A stretch of 64,000 nucleotides of DNA. Origin: Neomicrococcus lactis (lineage in GTDB: Bacteria > Actinomycetota > Actinomycetes > Actinomycetales > Micrococcaceae). The translations under genes were made by a program, and so were the position numbers. This document shows positions 50,968 through 60,224 of the stretch, one piece after another; within the stretch, counting starts at the first letter, position 1, and each line of letters opens with the position of its first letter. The notes beneath the pieces were generated by a model that was not told the DNA's origin, did not search any database, and saw only the letters and a program-made list of their open reading frames with translations. The stretch spans positions 2,542,001-2,606,000 of the forward strand of contig NZ_JACHBL010000001.1 of NCBI RefSeq assembly GCF_014200305.1, given 5' to 3'.

Positions 50968-53028
50968 TTATCCGGGGAACTCCGTGCCCAGCGTGCTGAG
51001 CACGCCGAATGCCTTTGCGCGTAGCTCATCCCACTCTTCCTCGGGGTTGGAGTCCGCCGTGATGGCGCCGCCGATCCCCAGAGACAGGTCCCACGTGCCG
51101 TCCTCGAGGTGCTTCATGACGAGCGTGCGGATCACCACGGAGAGGTTCATGCCGCCGTTGCGTGAGAAGTAACCGATGGCCCCCGAATAAATCCCGCGAG
51201 GATGGCCGTCTTCGAGCCGGTCCAGAATACCCATCGTGGAAATCTTCGGGGCACCGGTCATGGAGCCCGCGGGGAACGCCGCTCGAACAGCCTCGGCGCG
51301 AGAGACTTCTGGGCGCAATTGGGCATCAATTGTCGAGACCATCTGATGAACGGTCGCGTAGCTTTCCACTGCGAGGAGCCGCGGAACTCGTAGCGTGGCT
51401 GGATCCGCCGAGCGCACCAGATCGTTGCGGAGCAGGTCCACGATCATGATGTTTTCCGCGCGGTCCTTCGTGGAAGTGGCAAGCTCTTCTTTCAGCCTCG
51501 CGTCTTCTGTTGGATCAGCTACGCGGCGGCGTGTGCCCTTGATCGGCTCGGCGCGCATGAGTCCATCTCGCGACATGGACATGAAACGTTCCGGCGATGA
51601 GCTCGCAATGCTCACGTCGCCGAATGTGCCGTATACCGCATACGGCGCGGGGGAGCGGTCCTTGAGCGCTTGATAGACCTGCCACGGTTGTACGTCCGTG
51701 GCCGTCGCATTCAGCGTGGTGGTCAAGCAGACTTCGTAGGTGTTGCCCTCGAAAATCTCCCGCTGCGCTTCCTGGATGTTGGCCACGTAGGAGTCGTGAG
51801 TATCGCGGACAGCAAAGCCATCCGAGAACGTTACTAATGAGGCGCCATTACTACTAGGTGTTTCTTCACCTAGTAAACTCATCGCCTTATCAACAGAGTC
51901 AAAGAAATTCGCGGAATCTCGGGCCTCAAGCGCCAATGCGTGAACATCATTCGTCTCGTGATCAACCACCACCGCACGTGCGGCATGAATGAGCGCAGCG
52001 TCCGGCGTCGGCGATCCGCCTACATCGGAACCACCAAATTCGCGCTTTAACTCGTACCCGAGCCAGCCCATCCATCCCAGCTCAAAATCCAAGCCTTCGA
52101 GCGCAACTGGGGGCTGCGTCGTCGTCATCCGGCGATCCCACGCATCATCCAGCCAGTCAAAAAATGGACCCGGCACCTTTGCCGTTGCGCCCTGATGGCG
52201 GATGGTGGTTTCGCCGCTGACATGGGTCGCGACAGCACCCAGCGCGCCTGAAGCGTCCGCCAAGATCGAATAGCGATTGCGCCCCAACGGATCAACCGCG
52301 CCGGCGGAGGAAGAATGCAGCAGGAACGCTTCGGGGGAGGCGCCAAACAACTTTTCAAAGAGTACGACGGCGCCATCTTGCGTCAGGCCGCTCGGCATCT
52401 GGAAGGTTTGGGCTTGCGCTGGGATGGCTCGCTGTTCTTCGATCTCTGGGCGGAAGCGCTCACGAACTGCGGGCAGCTCCGTGAGTGCGCGAAGTACGGC
52501 TTCGGCCTCGGCGGCGCTACCACGAGCGGTATTGACCTCGATGTCTGGGATGACTGGGCCATCTTCGGAGTTGAGCCAGCGCTCTTCTTGGTCGGCCCAA
52601 CGGTCCCAATGGGGCGCGTAGGTGTCGCCGTCGCGCTCAAGCGCGCGCTGTTTGCGGTCCTCGTCATTGAGGGAGACCCAAATGTGCGCGTCGATGAAAC
52701 GGGAGGCTTGGAGTGCGTTAGCGCCGACGCCTTCAATGATGACGACCGGAGCCGGGGCTGTGGTTCGCTTCTCGCCGTCACGATCCTGATACCAATCCCA
52801 CGCGAACCAATGAGCGGTCTCGCCCCAGAAGAGTGGCTCGGCGACCTTTTTGGTGTAGCGCTCAATGCCTGCTTCTAGGCCATCCCACCCCGGATAGATG
52901 TCCTCGAGATGGAATAGAGCAACCGGCCGATGCTTCCGGAGGAGAGTGGCGAGCTCGAGAGCAAGCGTTGATTTGCCAGCGCCAGAGCGTCCGTCAATGG
53001 CGATGATGGTGCTTGAACTTCGGGACAT
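50968..53028 (-). CDS. pabB: P-loop kinase fused to aminodeoxychorismate synthase component I
   Basis: A protein of 686 residues with two parts. Residues 1-200 are a uridine-kinase-like P-loop domain (Walker A DGRSGAGKSTLALE, then VVIIEGVGANAL and DAHIWVSLNDEDRKQRALER). Residues 210-686 are a chorismate-binding enzyme: MRAEPIKGTRRRV with the PIKGT lysine of PabB (anthranilate synthase has PIAGT), DRAENIMIVDLLRNDL and FPAGSMTGAPKIST. The kinase part keeps its Walker A but its substrate is unknown. The ATG overlaps the phosphatase stop (TAATG). No glutaminase (PabA) gene is seen in the window. Confidence 0.88.
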   Translation of the reverse strand: MSRSSSTIIAIDGRSGAGKSTLALELATLLRKHRPVALFHLEDIYPGWDGLEAGIERYTKKVAEPLFWGETAHWFAWDWYQDRDGEKRTTAPAPVVIIEGVGANALQASRFIDAHIWVSLNDEDRKQRALERDGDTYAPHWDRWADQEERWLNSEDGPVIPDIEVNTARGSAAEAEAVLRALTELPAVRERFRPEIEEQRAIPAQAQTFQMPSGLTQDGAVVLFEKLFGASPEAFLLHSSSAGAVDPLGRNRYSILADASGALGAVATHVSGETTIRHQGATAKVPGPFFDWLDDAWDRRMTTTQPPVALEGLDFELGWMGWLGYELKREFGGSDVGGSPTPDAALIHAARAVVVDHETNDVHALALEARDSANFFDSVDKAMSLLGEETPSSNGASLVTFSDGFAVRDTHDSYVANIQEAQREIFEGNTYEVCLTTTLNATATDVQPWQVYQALKDRSPAPYAVYGTFGDVSIASSSPERFMSMSRDGLMRAEPIKGTRRRVADPTEDARLKEELATSTKDRAENIMIVDLLRNDLVRSADPATLRVPRLLAVESYATVHQMVSTIDAQLRPEVSRAEAVRAAFPAGSMTGAPKISTMGILDRLEDGHPRGIYSGAIGYFSRNGGMNLSVVIRTLVMKHLEDGTWDLSLGIGGAITADSNPEEEWDELRAKAFGVLSTLGTEFPG

Positions 53029-53564
53029 TAGTCCTGATCGTTGTCCTCTCCGGGCGGTGATTGATGACGGCGCGGGTTTTCATGGATTTCCCGCACGTAG
53101 TCAATGATGCCCGGAATTGCGGCGGAAATGAGATCGCGCACGGTTTCGAAGTCGCTCATTTCGCCATACCAAGGGTCGTAAATGCCCTGAGCTTCCACGC
53201 CGTGGTGGGCAACCTTCGGGTCGAAAGCCCGAATCATGCGGACCTTGGCGCGGTCATGAGCAGTGGGGGCCATGTGGCGAAGCGTCATGTAATGCTCGGT
53301 GTCTAAGGCCAGCACCAAGTCCACGTTGTTGAACTCGACGACTTCGAACTGGCGGGCCACATGATCCTCGGCATCAAGGCCGAGTTCCCTCAAGATGGCG
53401 AGGGCCCGCGGGTCGATAGGATTTCCGACTTCCCAGCCGGTGGTTGCGGCCGAAGTGACGAAGACTTCGAAAAGTCCGGCCTCTTCTGCTGCGGCGCGGA
53501 TCATGTGTTCTGCCATGGGGGAGCGACAAATATTACCTGTGCAGATGACGGCAATCAGAGTCAT
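53028..53564 (-). CDS. Low-molecular-weight protein-tyrosine phosphatase
   Basis: A protein of 178 residues with the CX5R loop at the N-terminus (VICTGNICRSPMAEHM) and the general-acid Asp loop in GIYDPWYGEMSDFETV. The spacing is that of LMW-PTP/Wzb-like enzymes. Its stop overlaps the start of the kinase-PabB gene (TAATG), so both are made from one message. Substrate is unknown; no capsule or tyrosine kinase genes are adjacent. Confidence 0.88.
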   Translation of the reverse strand: MTLIAVICTGNICRSPMAEHMIRAAAEEAGLFEVFVTSAATTGWEVGNPIDPRALAILRELGLDAEDHVARQFEVVEFNNVDLVLALDTEHYMTLRHMAPTAHDRAKVRMIRAFDPKVAHHGVEAQGIYDPWYGEMSDFETVRDLISAAIPGIIDYVREIHENPRRHQSPPGEDNDQD

Positions 53565-53787
53565 GAAATGAATGTAGTCCAGATTCCTCGGTTTGCAATG
53601 TGGGACCTCACTTTTACCCCAAGGTCAATGGGTAGTCATATTGCCGACATACTTACATTGCATGTCTCTGATAAGGGATAACTTCAAAATCAAGCGGAAC
53701 ACACCGGCTTCCCCACGGCCGTCCGTTCAACGAAATTCCCCATTTCTTGTCCTCACTTTTTTGTTTTACTCGCATAAAGGTTGAGCT

Positions 53788-54552
53788 ATGTCCGAATCTA
53801 CGGTTAACGCGCCTTCGCGACGCAAAGTCGCTCAAGGAATTGCGTGGTCTGTCCCTGTAATTGCAACTGCATCATTGGCACCGCTTGCTGCGGCCTCGCC
53901 GTCGCGATGCCCTAGTGTGACTCCTGGTGGATCCGGTGATCCGTGTGGGCTGAATGCACAGGTTTACACGAAAATCGATTACACCCATGTACTGGACGCA
54001 GACTCCCCATATCTGGAGATTACGCAACGCCTTCAGGTCCTTCTTCCCGTAGGGGCCACGCTGAACACGGGCCAGTCCGTCACGTTGACCATCGATATTG
54101 GTGGCGTGAAGACGGGAATTATTCCTTCTGCGATTCTTGATCCAGCGGTAAGTCAGCTTGACGTGACCGTCACAAAGACCTTAATCAACAGCGATACCGG
54201 AACACGCCTAGAGGTCGTCATTACGGCGAAAAATAACTACACGTTCAGCTCTGCAATTTATCTACTCTTGACGGTGAGGATCCCGGTGGGAAGCCTCGCA
54301 GTCGTCAACCCCGGCGGTGTCTTAGGCCAGGGAATTACCATTCAATTGGTAGCAGTCTCGGCGACGGGTGCAAGCGGCTGCGGAGGCACAGGAAGCATTC
54401 TGAATATTCCGATCCCACTTGGTAACGATCTAAATAATTTGACGCAACTTCGCAAATTCGTATTAGATAGGGTGGGCGCGCTGATAAATACCGGTCTCAA
54501 CGTCTGCTTGCCGTTAGGACTTGGCAACCTGGTAGTGAATCTTAACCTTTAG
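53788..54552 (+). CDS. Tat-signal surface protein of unknown function (first of pair)
   Basis: A protein of 254 residues. The N-terminus has SRRKVAQGIAWSVPVIATAS followed by a hydrophobic Ala-rich run ending AAASP, a twin-arginine-like export signal. Two Cys lie soon after (SRC, DPCG), and two more near the C-terminus (GCGG, NVC). The rest is rich in beta-type sequence (LEITQRLQVLLPVGATLNTG, VTLTIDIGGVKTG). No known domain is recognised. The base composition is lower in GC than the neighbouring genes. It shares the signal region with the next gene, so they are paralogues at their N-termini. Confidence 0.7.
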   Translation: MSESTVNAPSRRKVAQGIAWSVPVIATASLAPLAAASPSRCPSVTPGGSGDPCGLNAQVYTKIDYTHVLDADSPYLEITQRLQVLLPVGATLNTGQSVTLTIDIGGVKTGIIPSAILDPAVSQLDVTVTKTLINSDTGTRLEVVITAKNNYTFSSAIYLLLTVRIPVGSLAVVNPGGVLGQGITIQLVAVSATGASGCGGTGSILNIPIPLGNDLNNLTQLRKFVLDRVGALINTGLNVCLPLGLGNLVVNLNL

Positions 54553-54683
54553 CTGAAGAGGCAATCTTGTTCAGGCTTGGTGCGTGTGAACATCGCGTGA
54601 AGACTGGCTTAATTGTTGATTACTAAATACTTGTAGGTTTCTGTATTTCTCCCTATCCACATAGGATGAAGAGGAATCTCTAG

Positions 54684-54708
54684 ACGCCGTCGCTGTATTT
54701 CAGCGGCG
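54684..54708 (+). terminator. Hairpin between the two Tat-signal genes
   Basis: GCCGTCGCTG, loop TATTT, and CAGCGGCGGC pair with one mismatch and are followed by GATCTATTTGTC. It is a likely weak terminator of the first gene. The rest of the 206-bp gap is AT-rich and holds no visible gene. Confidence 0.45.
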
Positions 54709-54758
54709 GCGATCTATTTGTCTCTCAGATTCTCGTGTCGTCAAAGGTTGGGCTCCAC

Positions 54759-55418
54759 ATGTCAGAAACCGGTTTGAGCGCGCCCAAGCGCCGCACTGTA
54801 TCCAAGGGAATTGCCTGGTCGCTTCCCCTAATCGCCGCAGCTTCTGCTGCACCATTCGCCGCCGCGTCTCCGCGACGTTGTGCCGTTTTCTTCGATCCTT
54901 CAGCGTCGACTCCTCCAACAGGCTGCGTATCTCCGCCGCGGTCTGTTTTGACAAAGGTCGCGCACACATCCAATGGAAGCGCTAATCTCACCTATTACGT
55001 AAAATTCGGTGTGCCAAGCAGCATCGTTCTGAAAAAAGATCAAACGGTGACGTTCAACTTTACGGATGTATCTGCAACTATCGAATCGCCGCCCGTTTCT
55101 CCATCGTCGGACGCTAACTTTACATACACTGTAGCCCTCAGCGGGACTCAGATCACCGTGACGGCAACGGCTCGTCAAGACCTTACGGGACCCGTAGACT
55201 CTTCCTTTGCTCTGAAGGCAACGTTGTCAGGTTTCTCGCCTGAAGACATAAGCGCGTTCACCATGACGGGCACCACTACGTCAGGCGGAACGGGCTGCTC
55301 GGTTGGTAGCCCATACACGCGTACCATTCCGTTGTACAGAGGAAACAGCGCGAAAACCCTGGCCAACGCTTGCCGCGTGGGCAGCGCGGCAAATGCAACC
55401 TATTACCATTACGTCTAA
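54759..55418 (+). CDS. Tat-signal surface protein of unknown function (second of pair)
   Basis: A protein of 219 residues from ATG 54759 (an upstream in-frame GTG is less likely). It starts MSETGLSAPKRRTVSKGIAW, then SLPLIAAASAAPFAAASP, close to the export signal of the preceding gene. CAVF, TGC, GC and AC cysteines follow at similar places (four in the mature protein). The middle is beta-rich (LTYYVKFGVPSSIVLKKDQT, VTFNFTDVSA), resembling an immunoglobulin-like fold, but no family is recognised. A strong terminator closes it. Confidence 0.7.
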   Translation: MSETGLSAPKRRTVSKGIAWSLPLIAAASAAPFAAASPRRCAVFFDPSASTPPTGCVSPPRSVLTKVAHTSNGSANLTYYVKFGVPSSIVLKKDQTVTFNFTDVSATIESPPVSPSSDANFTYTVALSGTQITVTATARQDLTGPVDSSFALKATLSGFSPEDISAFTMTGTTTSGGTGCSVGSPYTRTIPLYRGNSAKTLANACRVGSAANATYYHYV

Positions 55419-55437
55419 TAGGTTCTTCGAAATCAAG

Positions 55438-55482
55438 GTGTGGGGTCCGTCAGCTTTACCTGACGGACCCCACACTCTTTTT
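55438..55482 (+). terminator. Intrinsic terminator after the Tat-signal pair
   Basis: GTGTGGGGTCCGTCAG (55438-55453), loop CTTTAC, and CTGACGGACCCCACAC (55460-55475) form a perfect 16-bp stem followed by TCTTTTTCTC. Confidence 0.95.
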
Positions 55483-55511
55483 CTCTCTACAAACCGGTGT
55501 TGGCTTTTTGA

Positions 55512-56543
55512 TTAGCGAACAGCGGCATCTTGGTAGGCCGACTGGATAACGCTGCCCCAGTACGGTCCGTACATCACGGTTGACTTGGATCCGTAGCCGT
55601 AGCTATTGACCGAGTTCTGGTATCCGCTCGAGGACGTTCCGAGGAACCAAGGACCACCTGAGGAACCACCCGTCATGTTGCACGGGATTCCCTGGCTGTT
55701 GAAGGCAGGGTTGTAAGGGTCGTTAGACGCTTTGCCCGTGCATGAGTACAGGGTTTCGCCGTTGAACGGCCGAGCCGCTGGGTAGCCGAAGGACTTGTAG
55801 GTCTGGCCACGGGAAGCATTGAACTGCACTCCGGAAGCACCGACGGCCTGCGAGAGCGTCTTGCCGCTGAGCGTATTCACGACGGCGAAGCCGGTGTCGT
55901 ACTGCATGTCACCCTGCGAGCTCCACTGGGTAGGAGCAACGAGCGTGCGCGCGGTCCACTTGCCGTATGGTGCTGCACCGTTCTTGTAGGCCGGCACAAA
56001 GACGAAGTTAGTGGCGAATGCGCCAGGTCCTTCGTTGATGCAGTGGCCAGCGGTGGAGACCGTGGATCCGTTGGATGAGGTCACGGAGTTGCCAGAGCAG
56101 ACGTAGTTGGCGCCGCCCAGGGTGAAGAACACCTTGCCGATGTGCCTGACGGGGTTTTCGCTCACTGCGCTGCTTGAGGAGCTGGCCTTGCGGTCTGTTG
56201 AGGCAAACTTCGTAGGCGTTCCGGACGCGTTGAATTTGTCGACTGCACCCTTCTGGAGCATCTGTGCGACGTCGTTCAAACTGCGCTGAACAGCGGTGGA
56301 GCCCGCTTTCAAGGTGAGGACGTCGCCTGGGATCGCACTCTTCATGCGATCTGCCGTCCAGTAAGAGGATGCAGCCTTCGCTTCGGAAGCGGAAATGTGG
56401 TGAGACTCTACAGAAGCCGCGCTTCGCGCCTTGGTGAGCTGCGCCGTCGTAGTATCAGCGCCAGCTGCCGTGGGAATGAAAGCAGCGGTAACCGCAAGAG
56501 ACAAGGACGCGGTAACGGTAGCGCCCCAGTGCATTTTTCTCAT
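55512..56543 (-). CDS. Secreted trypsin-like serine protease
   Basis: A protein of about 343 residues. ATG 56543 begins a Sec signal (MHWGATVTASLSLAVTAAFI, cut near AAGA). A propeptide of about 120 residues precedes the chymotrypsin-fold domain. The catalytic triad is visible: His in STAGHCIN, Asp in QYDTGFAVVN, Ser in TGGSSGGPW, with two disulfide-type Cys pairs (YVCSGN/GHC, YSC/PC). Longer in-frame starts lack a signal. It is a likely extracellular protease; the adjacent Tat proteins could be neighbours on the surface, without evidence of interaction. Confidence 0.88.
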   Translation of the reverse strand: MRKMHWGATVTASLSLAVTAAFIPTAAGADTTTAQLTKARSAASVESHHISASEAKAASSYWTADRMKSAIPGDVLTLKAGSTAVQRSLNDVAQMLQKGAVDKFNASGTPTKFASTDRKASSSSSAVSENPVRHIGKVFFTLGGANYVCSGNSVTSSNGSTVSTAGHCINEGPGAFATNFVFVPAYKNGAAPYGKWTARTLVAPTQWSSQGDMQYDTGFAVVNTLSGKTLSQAVGASGVQFNASRGQTYKSFGYPAARPFNGETLYSCTGKASNDPYNPAFNSQGIPCNMTGGSSGGPWFLGTSSSGYQNSVNSYGYGSKSTVMYGPYWGSVIQSAYQDAAVR

Positions 56544-56694
56544 CTCTATACCCTTCGTTGATCGGCCCGAGTGATTCGGTCTCGATGCATCGAAGCTACC
56601 GTTCAGTAAACGCTTCACGAATAGACAAATGGCTAAACTTTTGGGGCGAATTTATGAAATTTCTAGAGGCACCGCAAAGTGAACTAGTGATTTG

Positions 56695-57318
56695 TCAGTG
56701 CATGAGAAGTAGCAATCCTGCTACCAAAATAAAGAGCACGCCAAATGAGATATTCATGATGCACTGACCGCGGGCGGACCGCGTAAAACGGCGGAAAATC
56801 TTGGCTGCGGCGGCGAAAAAGAACCACATCACCAGGACGTCTACCAAGATGATCGTGCCGATGTAGATCAGATATTGCGAGAGCAGTGGTTGGTCGGGGC
56901 GAATGAATTGAGGTGTGAATGCGAGAAAAAATACGATCGCTTTGGGATTCAACAAATTTATCCAAACGCCACGCCTGAACATGGAAAAAGCAGGTTCATT
57001 TTTGCGAATATCTAATGCGGTTTCCTCCGAAACAGGCTTCGCAAGGATCGATTTGACGCCCAGGAACACCAAATATGCGGCGCCCGCATAGCGAACCACG
57101 TTGAACGCAGTGGGGGAGTTGGCGATCAGTAGGCCCACTCCGGCGGCGACGATGATGACGTGAATCAGGAGCGCGGCTTGCTGCCCCAGGATGCCCCAAA
57201 AAGATCGCCGGAATCCCTCGTTGATGGCGTTGGTCATGGTGTTAATGGCTCCCGCGCCGGGAGTGAAGCTAATGACAACGCTCGCACCGAGCAGGGATAA
57301 CCATAGGGAAAGAGGCAC
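56695..57318 (-). CDS. LysE/RhtB-family amino-acid exporter
   Basis: A protein of 207 residues from GTG 57318, with six helices and the family motifs VISFTPGAGAINTMTNAINE, FWGILGQQAALLIHVI and GVWINLLNPKAIVFFLAFTP. Members export lysine, threonine, homoserine or other amino acids. No LysR-type (LysG) regulator is next to it. The 151-bp gap to the protease holds no visible gene. Confidence 0.87.
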   Translation of the reverse strand: MPLSLWLSLLGASVVISFTPGAGAINTMTNAINEGFRRSFWGILGQQAALLIHVIIVAAGVGLLIANSPTAFNVVRYAGAAYLVFLGVKSILAKPVSEETALDIRKNEPAFSMFRRGVWINLLNPKAIVFFLAFTPQFIRPDQPLLSQYLIYIGTIILVDVLVMWFFFAAAAKIFRRFTRSARGQCIMNISFGVLFILVAGLLLLMH

Positions 57319-57393
57319 CTAGAAAGCTTAGGGCGTGCCCGAATGTGCACAGAATTCGGTGGCGAGAGGTGACAAGAATTCGCCTGAAGTGAA

Positions 57394-57414
57394 CTTGAGT
57401 CCACTTCGCTCAAG
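57394..57414 (+). promoter_or_regulatory. HspR operator (HAIR box) 1
   Basis: CTTGAGT-CCACTTC-GCTCAAG at 57394-57414 matches the HAIR consensus CTTGAGT-N7-ACTCAAG except for G in place of A. It lies immediately upstream of the -35 element of dnaK. Confidence 0.85.
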
Positions 57415-57415
57415 T

Positions 57416-57448
57416 TTGACTTGACATCCATTTCGGGGCGAGTAAAGT
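57416..57448 (+). promoter_or_regulatory. dnaK operon promoter
   Basis: TTGACA (57421-57426), a 16-bp spacer and TAAAGT (57443-57448); the overlapping TTGACT (57416-57421) is an alternative -35. Both HspR boxes flank or overlap this promoter, so bound HspR would block it. Confidence 0.65.
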
Positions 57449-57467
57449 TGAGTCTAGATCGCTCAAG
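57447..57467 (+). promoter_or_regulatory. HspR operator (HAIR box) 2
   Basis: GTTGAGT-CTAGATC-GCTCAAG is a second HAIR-like box with two changes from the consensus. It overlaps the likely -10/start of transcription. Confidence 0.75.
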
Positions 57468-57510
57468 TGGGCGAAAATTTGACCAGACAAACATCGAAAG
57501 AAGGAATGCT

Positions 57511-59373
57511 ATGTCCCGTGCAGTTGGCATTGACCTTGGAACCACGAACTCCGTTGTTTCCGTACTCGAGGGTGGCGAACCTACCGTCATCGCAAACGCC
57601 GAAGGCGGTCGCACTACCCCTTCCGTCGTCGCATTCTCTAAGGGCGGCGAAGTTCTCGTTGGCGAAATCGCCAAGCGTCAGGCAGTTAACAACATTGACC
57701 GCACCATCGCTTCCGTCAAGCGCCACATGGGCACTGACTGGACCGTTGACATTGACGGCAAGAAGTACACGGCTCAGGAAATCTCCGCTCGTACCTTGAT
57801 GAAGCTCAAGCACGACGCCGAGTCTTACTTGGGCGAAAAGGTCACGGACGCTGTGATCACCGTTCCTGCATACTTCAATGACGCTGAGCGTCAGGCTACG
57901 AAGGAAGCTGGCGAAATTGCTGGCCTCAACGTGCTCCGTATTGTGAACGAGCCAACCGCAGCCGCTTTGGCTTACGGCTTGGATAAGGGCAAGGAAGACG
58001 AGCTCATCCTCGTATTCGACCTCGGCGGCGGAACGTTCGACGTTTCCTTGCTCGAAGTTGGCAAGGACGACGACGGCTTCTCCACCATTCAGGTTCGCTC
58101 GACCGCTGGCGACAACCGCCTCGGCGGCGACGACTGGGATCAGCGCGTTGTTGATTGGCTCTTGGCTCAGGCTAAGTCCAAGGGTGCTGACCTTTCCAAG
58201 GACAAGATTGCCCTTCAGCGTTTGAAGGAAGCTGCTGAGCAGGCTAAGAAGGAACTTTCTTCCGCCACCAGCACCAACATCTCCCTCCAGTACCTCTCGG
58301 TCACCCCAGAGGGACCGGTTCACTTGGACGAGCACCTTTCCCGCGCAAAGTTCCAGGAACTGACCGCAGACCTCTTGGACCGAACCAAGAAGCCTTTCCA
58401 CGACGTCATCAAGGAAGCCGGCATCACGGTTTCTGACATCGACCACGTGGTTCTCGTTGGTGGCTCCACCCGTATGCCAGCCGTTGTTGAGCTCGTCAAG
58501 GAATTGGCTCACAAGGAACCTAACAAGGGCGTCAACCCTGATGAGGTTGTGGCTGTTGGTGCAGCTCTCCAGGCTGGCGTACTGAAGGGTGAGCGCAAGG
58601 ACGTTCTTCTCATCGACGTCACCCCACTGTCCCTCGGTATTGAAACCAAGGGCGGCGTGATGACCAAGCTGATCGAGCGCAACACCGCTATCCCAACGAA
58701 GCGTTCTGAAACGTTCACCACGGCTGATGACAACCAGCCTTCCGTGTCCATTCAGGTCTTCCAGGGCGAGCGCGAGTTCACCCGCGACAACAAGCCATTG
58801 GGCACCTTCGAGCTGACCGGTATTGCTCCGGCGCCACGTGGCATGCCTCAGATCGAGGTCACCTTCGACATCGACGCCAACGGCATTGTCCACGTGTCCG
58901 CTAAGGACAAGGGCACGGGCACCGAGCAGTCCATGACCATCACCGGCGGTTCTTCGCTTTCGAAGGATGACATCGAGCGCATGGTCAAGGAAGCAGAAGA
59001 GCACGCTGCTGAAGACAAGAAGCGTCGCGAAGCTGCTGAGACCCGTAACGGTGCAGAGCAGTCCGCTTACTCCGTGGACAAGCTCCTCAAGGACAACGCT
59101 GACAAGCTTCCTGAAGAGGTCAAGACCGAGGTTCAGGCCGACGTCGACGCCCTCAAGGCAGCCCTTGAGAAGCAGGACAACGATGACGAAGTAAAGGCAG
59201 CTTTCGAGAAGTTGCAAGCTTCGCAGATCAAGATCGGTGAAGCTCTCTATGCTTCTGAGCAGGCTTCTGCTGCTCAGGGTGGCGAGTCCACTTCTTCCGC
59301 TTCGGCTGAGCCTGAAGAGGACGTTGTTGACGCCGAGATCATCGACGAAGAAAACGATTCTGAGAAGAAGTAA
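57511..59373 (+). CDS. dnaK: Molecular chaperone DnaK (Hsp70)
   Basis: A protein of 620 residues from ATG 57511 (AAGGAATGCT context with AAGAAGG 6 nt upstream). It has [16 protein letters not shown], the ATPase motif [33 protein letters not shown], the linker region [20 protein letters not shown], and the substrate-binding domain with an acidic tail ([17 protein letters not shown]). It folds and protects proteins with GrpE and DnaJ encoded next. Controlled by HspR through the two HAIR boxes. Confidence 0.97.
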   Translation: MSRAVGIDLGTTNSVVSVLEGGEPTVIANAEGGRTTPSVVAFSKGGEVLVGEIAKRQAVNNIDRTIASVKRHMGTDWTVDIDGKKYTAQEISARTLMKLKHDAESYLGEKVTDAVITVPAYFNDAERQATKEAGEIAGLNVLRIVNEPTAAALAYGLDKGKEDELILVFDLGGGTFDVSLLEVGKDDDGFSTIQVRSTAGDNRLGGDDWDQRVVDWLLAQAKSKGADLSKDKIALQRLKEAAEQAKKELSSATSTNISLQYLSVTPEGPVHLDEHLSRAKFQELTADLLDRTKKPFHDVIKEAGITVSDIDHVVLVGGSTRMPAVVELVKELAHKEPNKGVNPDEVVAVGAALQAGVLKGERKDVLLIDVTPLSLGIETKGGVMTKLIERNTAIPTKRSETFTTADDNQPSVSIQVFQGEREFTRDNKPLGTFELTGIAPAPRGMPQIEVTFDIDANGIVHVSAKDKGTGTEQSMTITGGSSLSKDDIERMVKEAEEHAAEDKKRREAAETRNGAEQSAYSVDKLLKDNADKLPEEVKTEVQADVDALKAALEKQDNDDEVKAAFEKLQASQIKIGEALYASEQASAAQGGESTSSASAEPEEDVVDAEIIDEENDSEKK

Positions 59374-59385
59374 GGGGTAGATCTT

Positions 59386-60081
59386 ATGCCGCACCACGGC
59401 AACGAGTTTGAACACGAGGCCGAGGAGCCGGTGCGCTTTACGGATAAGCGCAAGATCGATCCTGAGACGGGAGCTGTCCGCGGGGATTCCGCCGCGGACG
59501 CTCCGCAGTCCGGCGCCAGCGGAAACAACGGCGCGCCTCACGAAGATGTAGTTGAAGCTGGCGAAGCGCATGACACTGATGATGCGTTGAAGCAGGCTGA
59601 AGACATCCTCAACAACGCTTCTGCGGATGCTGGCACGTCAGATGCTGACGAAAGCGGAAGCACTCGCGAAGCTGAGCTCCGGACGGATCTTCTTCGACTT
59701 CAGGCCGAATACGTCAACTATCGCAAGCGCGTTGAGCGCGACCGCGAAGTTGTTCGTCACGACGCCACCCGCACAGCGTTGGCCCAGTTGCTCCCCGTGC
59801 TCGATGATCTCGACGCGGCCCGCGCAGCTGGCGACCTCGAAGAGGGGCCATTCGCCTCGATCGCCAACAAGTTTGAGCAGATCCTGACGAATACCGGCTT
59901 CGAGCGCATCAACGAAGTGGGGGTCCCGTTTGATCCCACCGTGCACGAAGCACTCATGCAGCAGCCCAACGCTGAGATCCCTGCGGATCACGTAGCGATG
60001 GTGTTGCGCAGCGGCTACAGCTACAAGGAGCGCGTTGTTCGCGCGGCCCAAGTAGTGGTCTCAACCGGACCGGCCGAGTAG
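59386..60081 (+). CDS. grpE: Nucleotide exchange factor GrpE
   Basis: A protein of 231 residues. An unstructured acidic N-terminal third is followed by the long coiled-coil (LRTDLLRLQAEYVNYRKRVE) and the beta-wing domain (GFERINEVGVPFDPTVHEAL, VAMVLRSGYSYKERVVRAAQ). It exchanges ADP on DnaK. It begins 12 nt after the dnaK stop. Confidence 0.95.
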   Translation: MPHHGNEFEHEAEEPVRFTDKRKIDPETGAVRGDSAADAPQSGASGNNGAPHEDVVEAGEAHDTDDALKQAEDILNNASADAGTSDADESGSTREAELRTDLLRLQAEYVNYRKRVERDREVVRHDATRTALAQLLPVLDDLDAARAAGDLEEGPFASIANKFEQILTNTGFERINEVGVPFDPTVHEALMQQPNAEIPADHVAMVLRSGYSYKERVVRAAQVVVSTGPAE

Positions 60082-60090
60082 CAATGTGAA

Positions 60091-60124
60091 GAGGGTGGGG
60101 GCTGAATAATCGGCCCCCATCTCG
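60091..60124 (+). terminator. Hairpin between grpE and dnaJ
   Basis: GAGGGTGGGGGC and GCCCCCATCTC bracket GAATAATCG, pairing imperfectly, 10 nt after the grpE stop. It may attenuate transcription into dnaJ; the 140-bp gap contains no other clear signal. Confidence 0.45.
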
Positions 60125-60224
60125 CTTTACCACCACATTCCACCAACGCAGTGGATAACAGACTTAACGCAACAGACAGTTCAGAGACCATAAACTCTTT
60201 TACTGAAGTGAAAGGAGGCGCCTT

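Noticed and set aside
57463-59571. Antisense frame of 702 codons opposite dnaK
   Set aside because: Long antisense frames opposite dnaK are a well-known codon-usage artefact; no independent start signal was seen.
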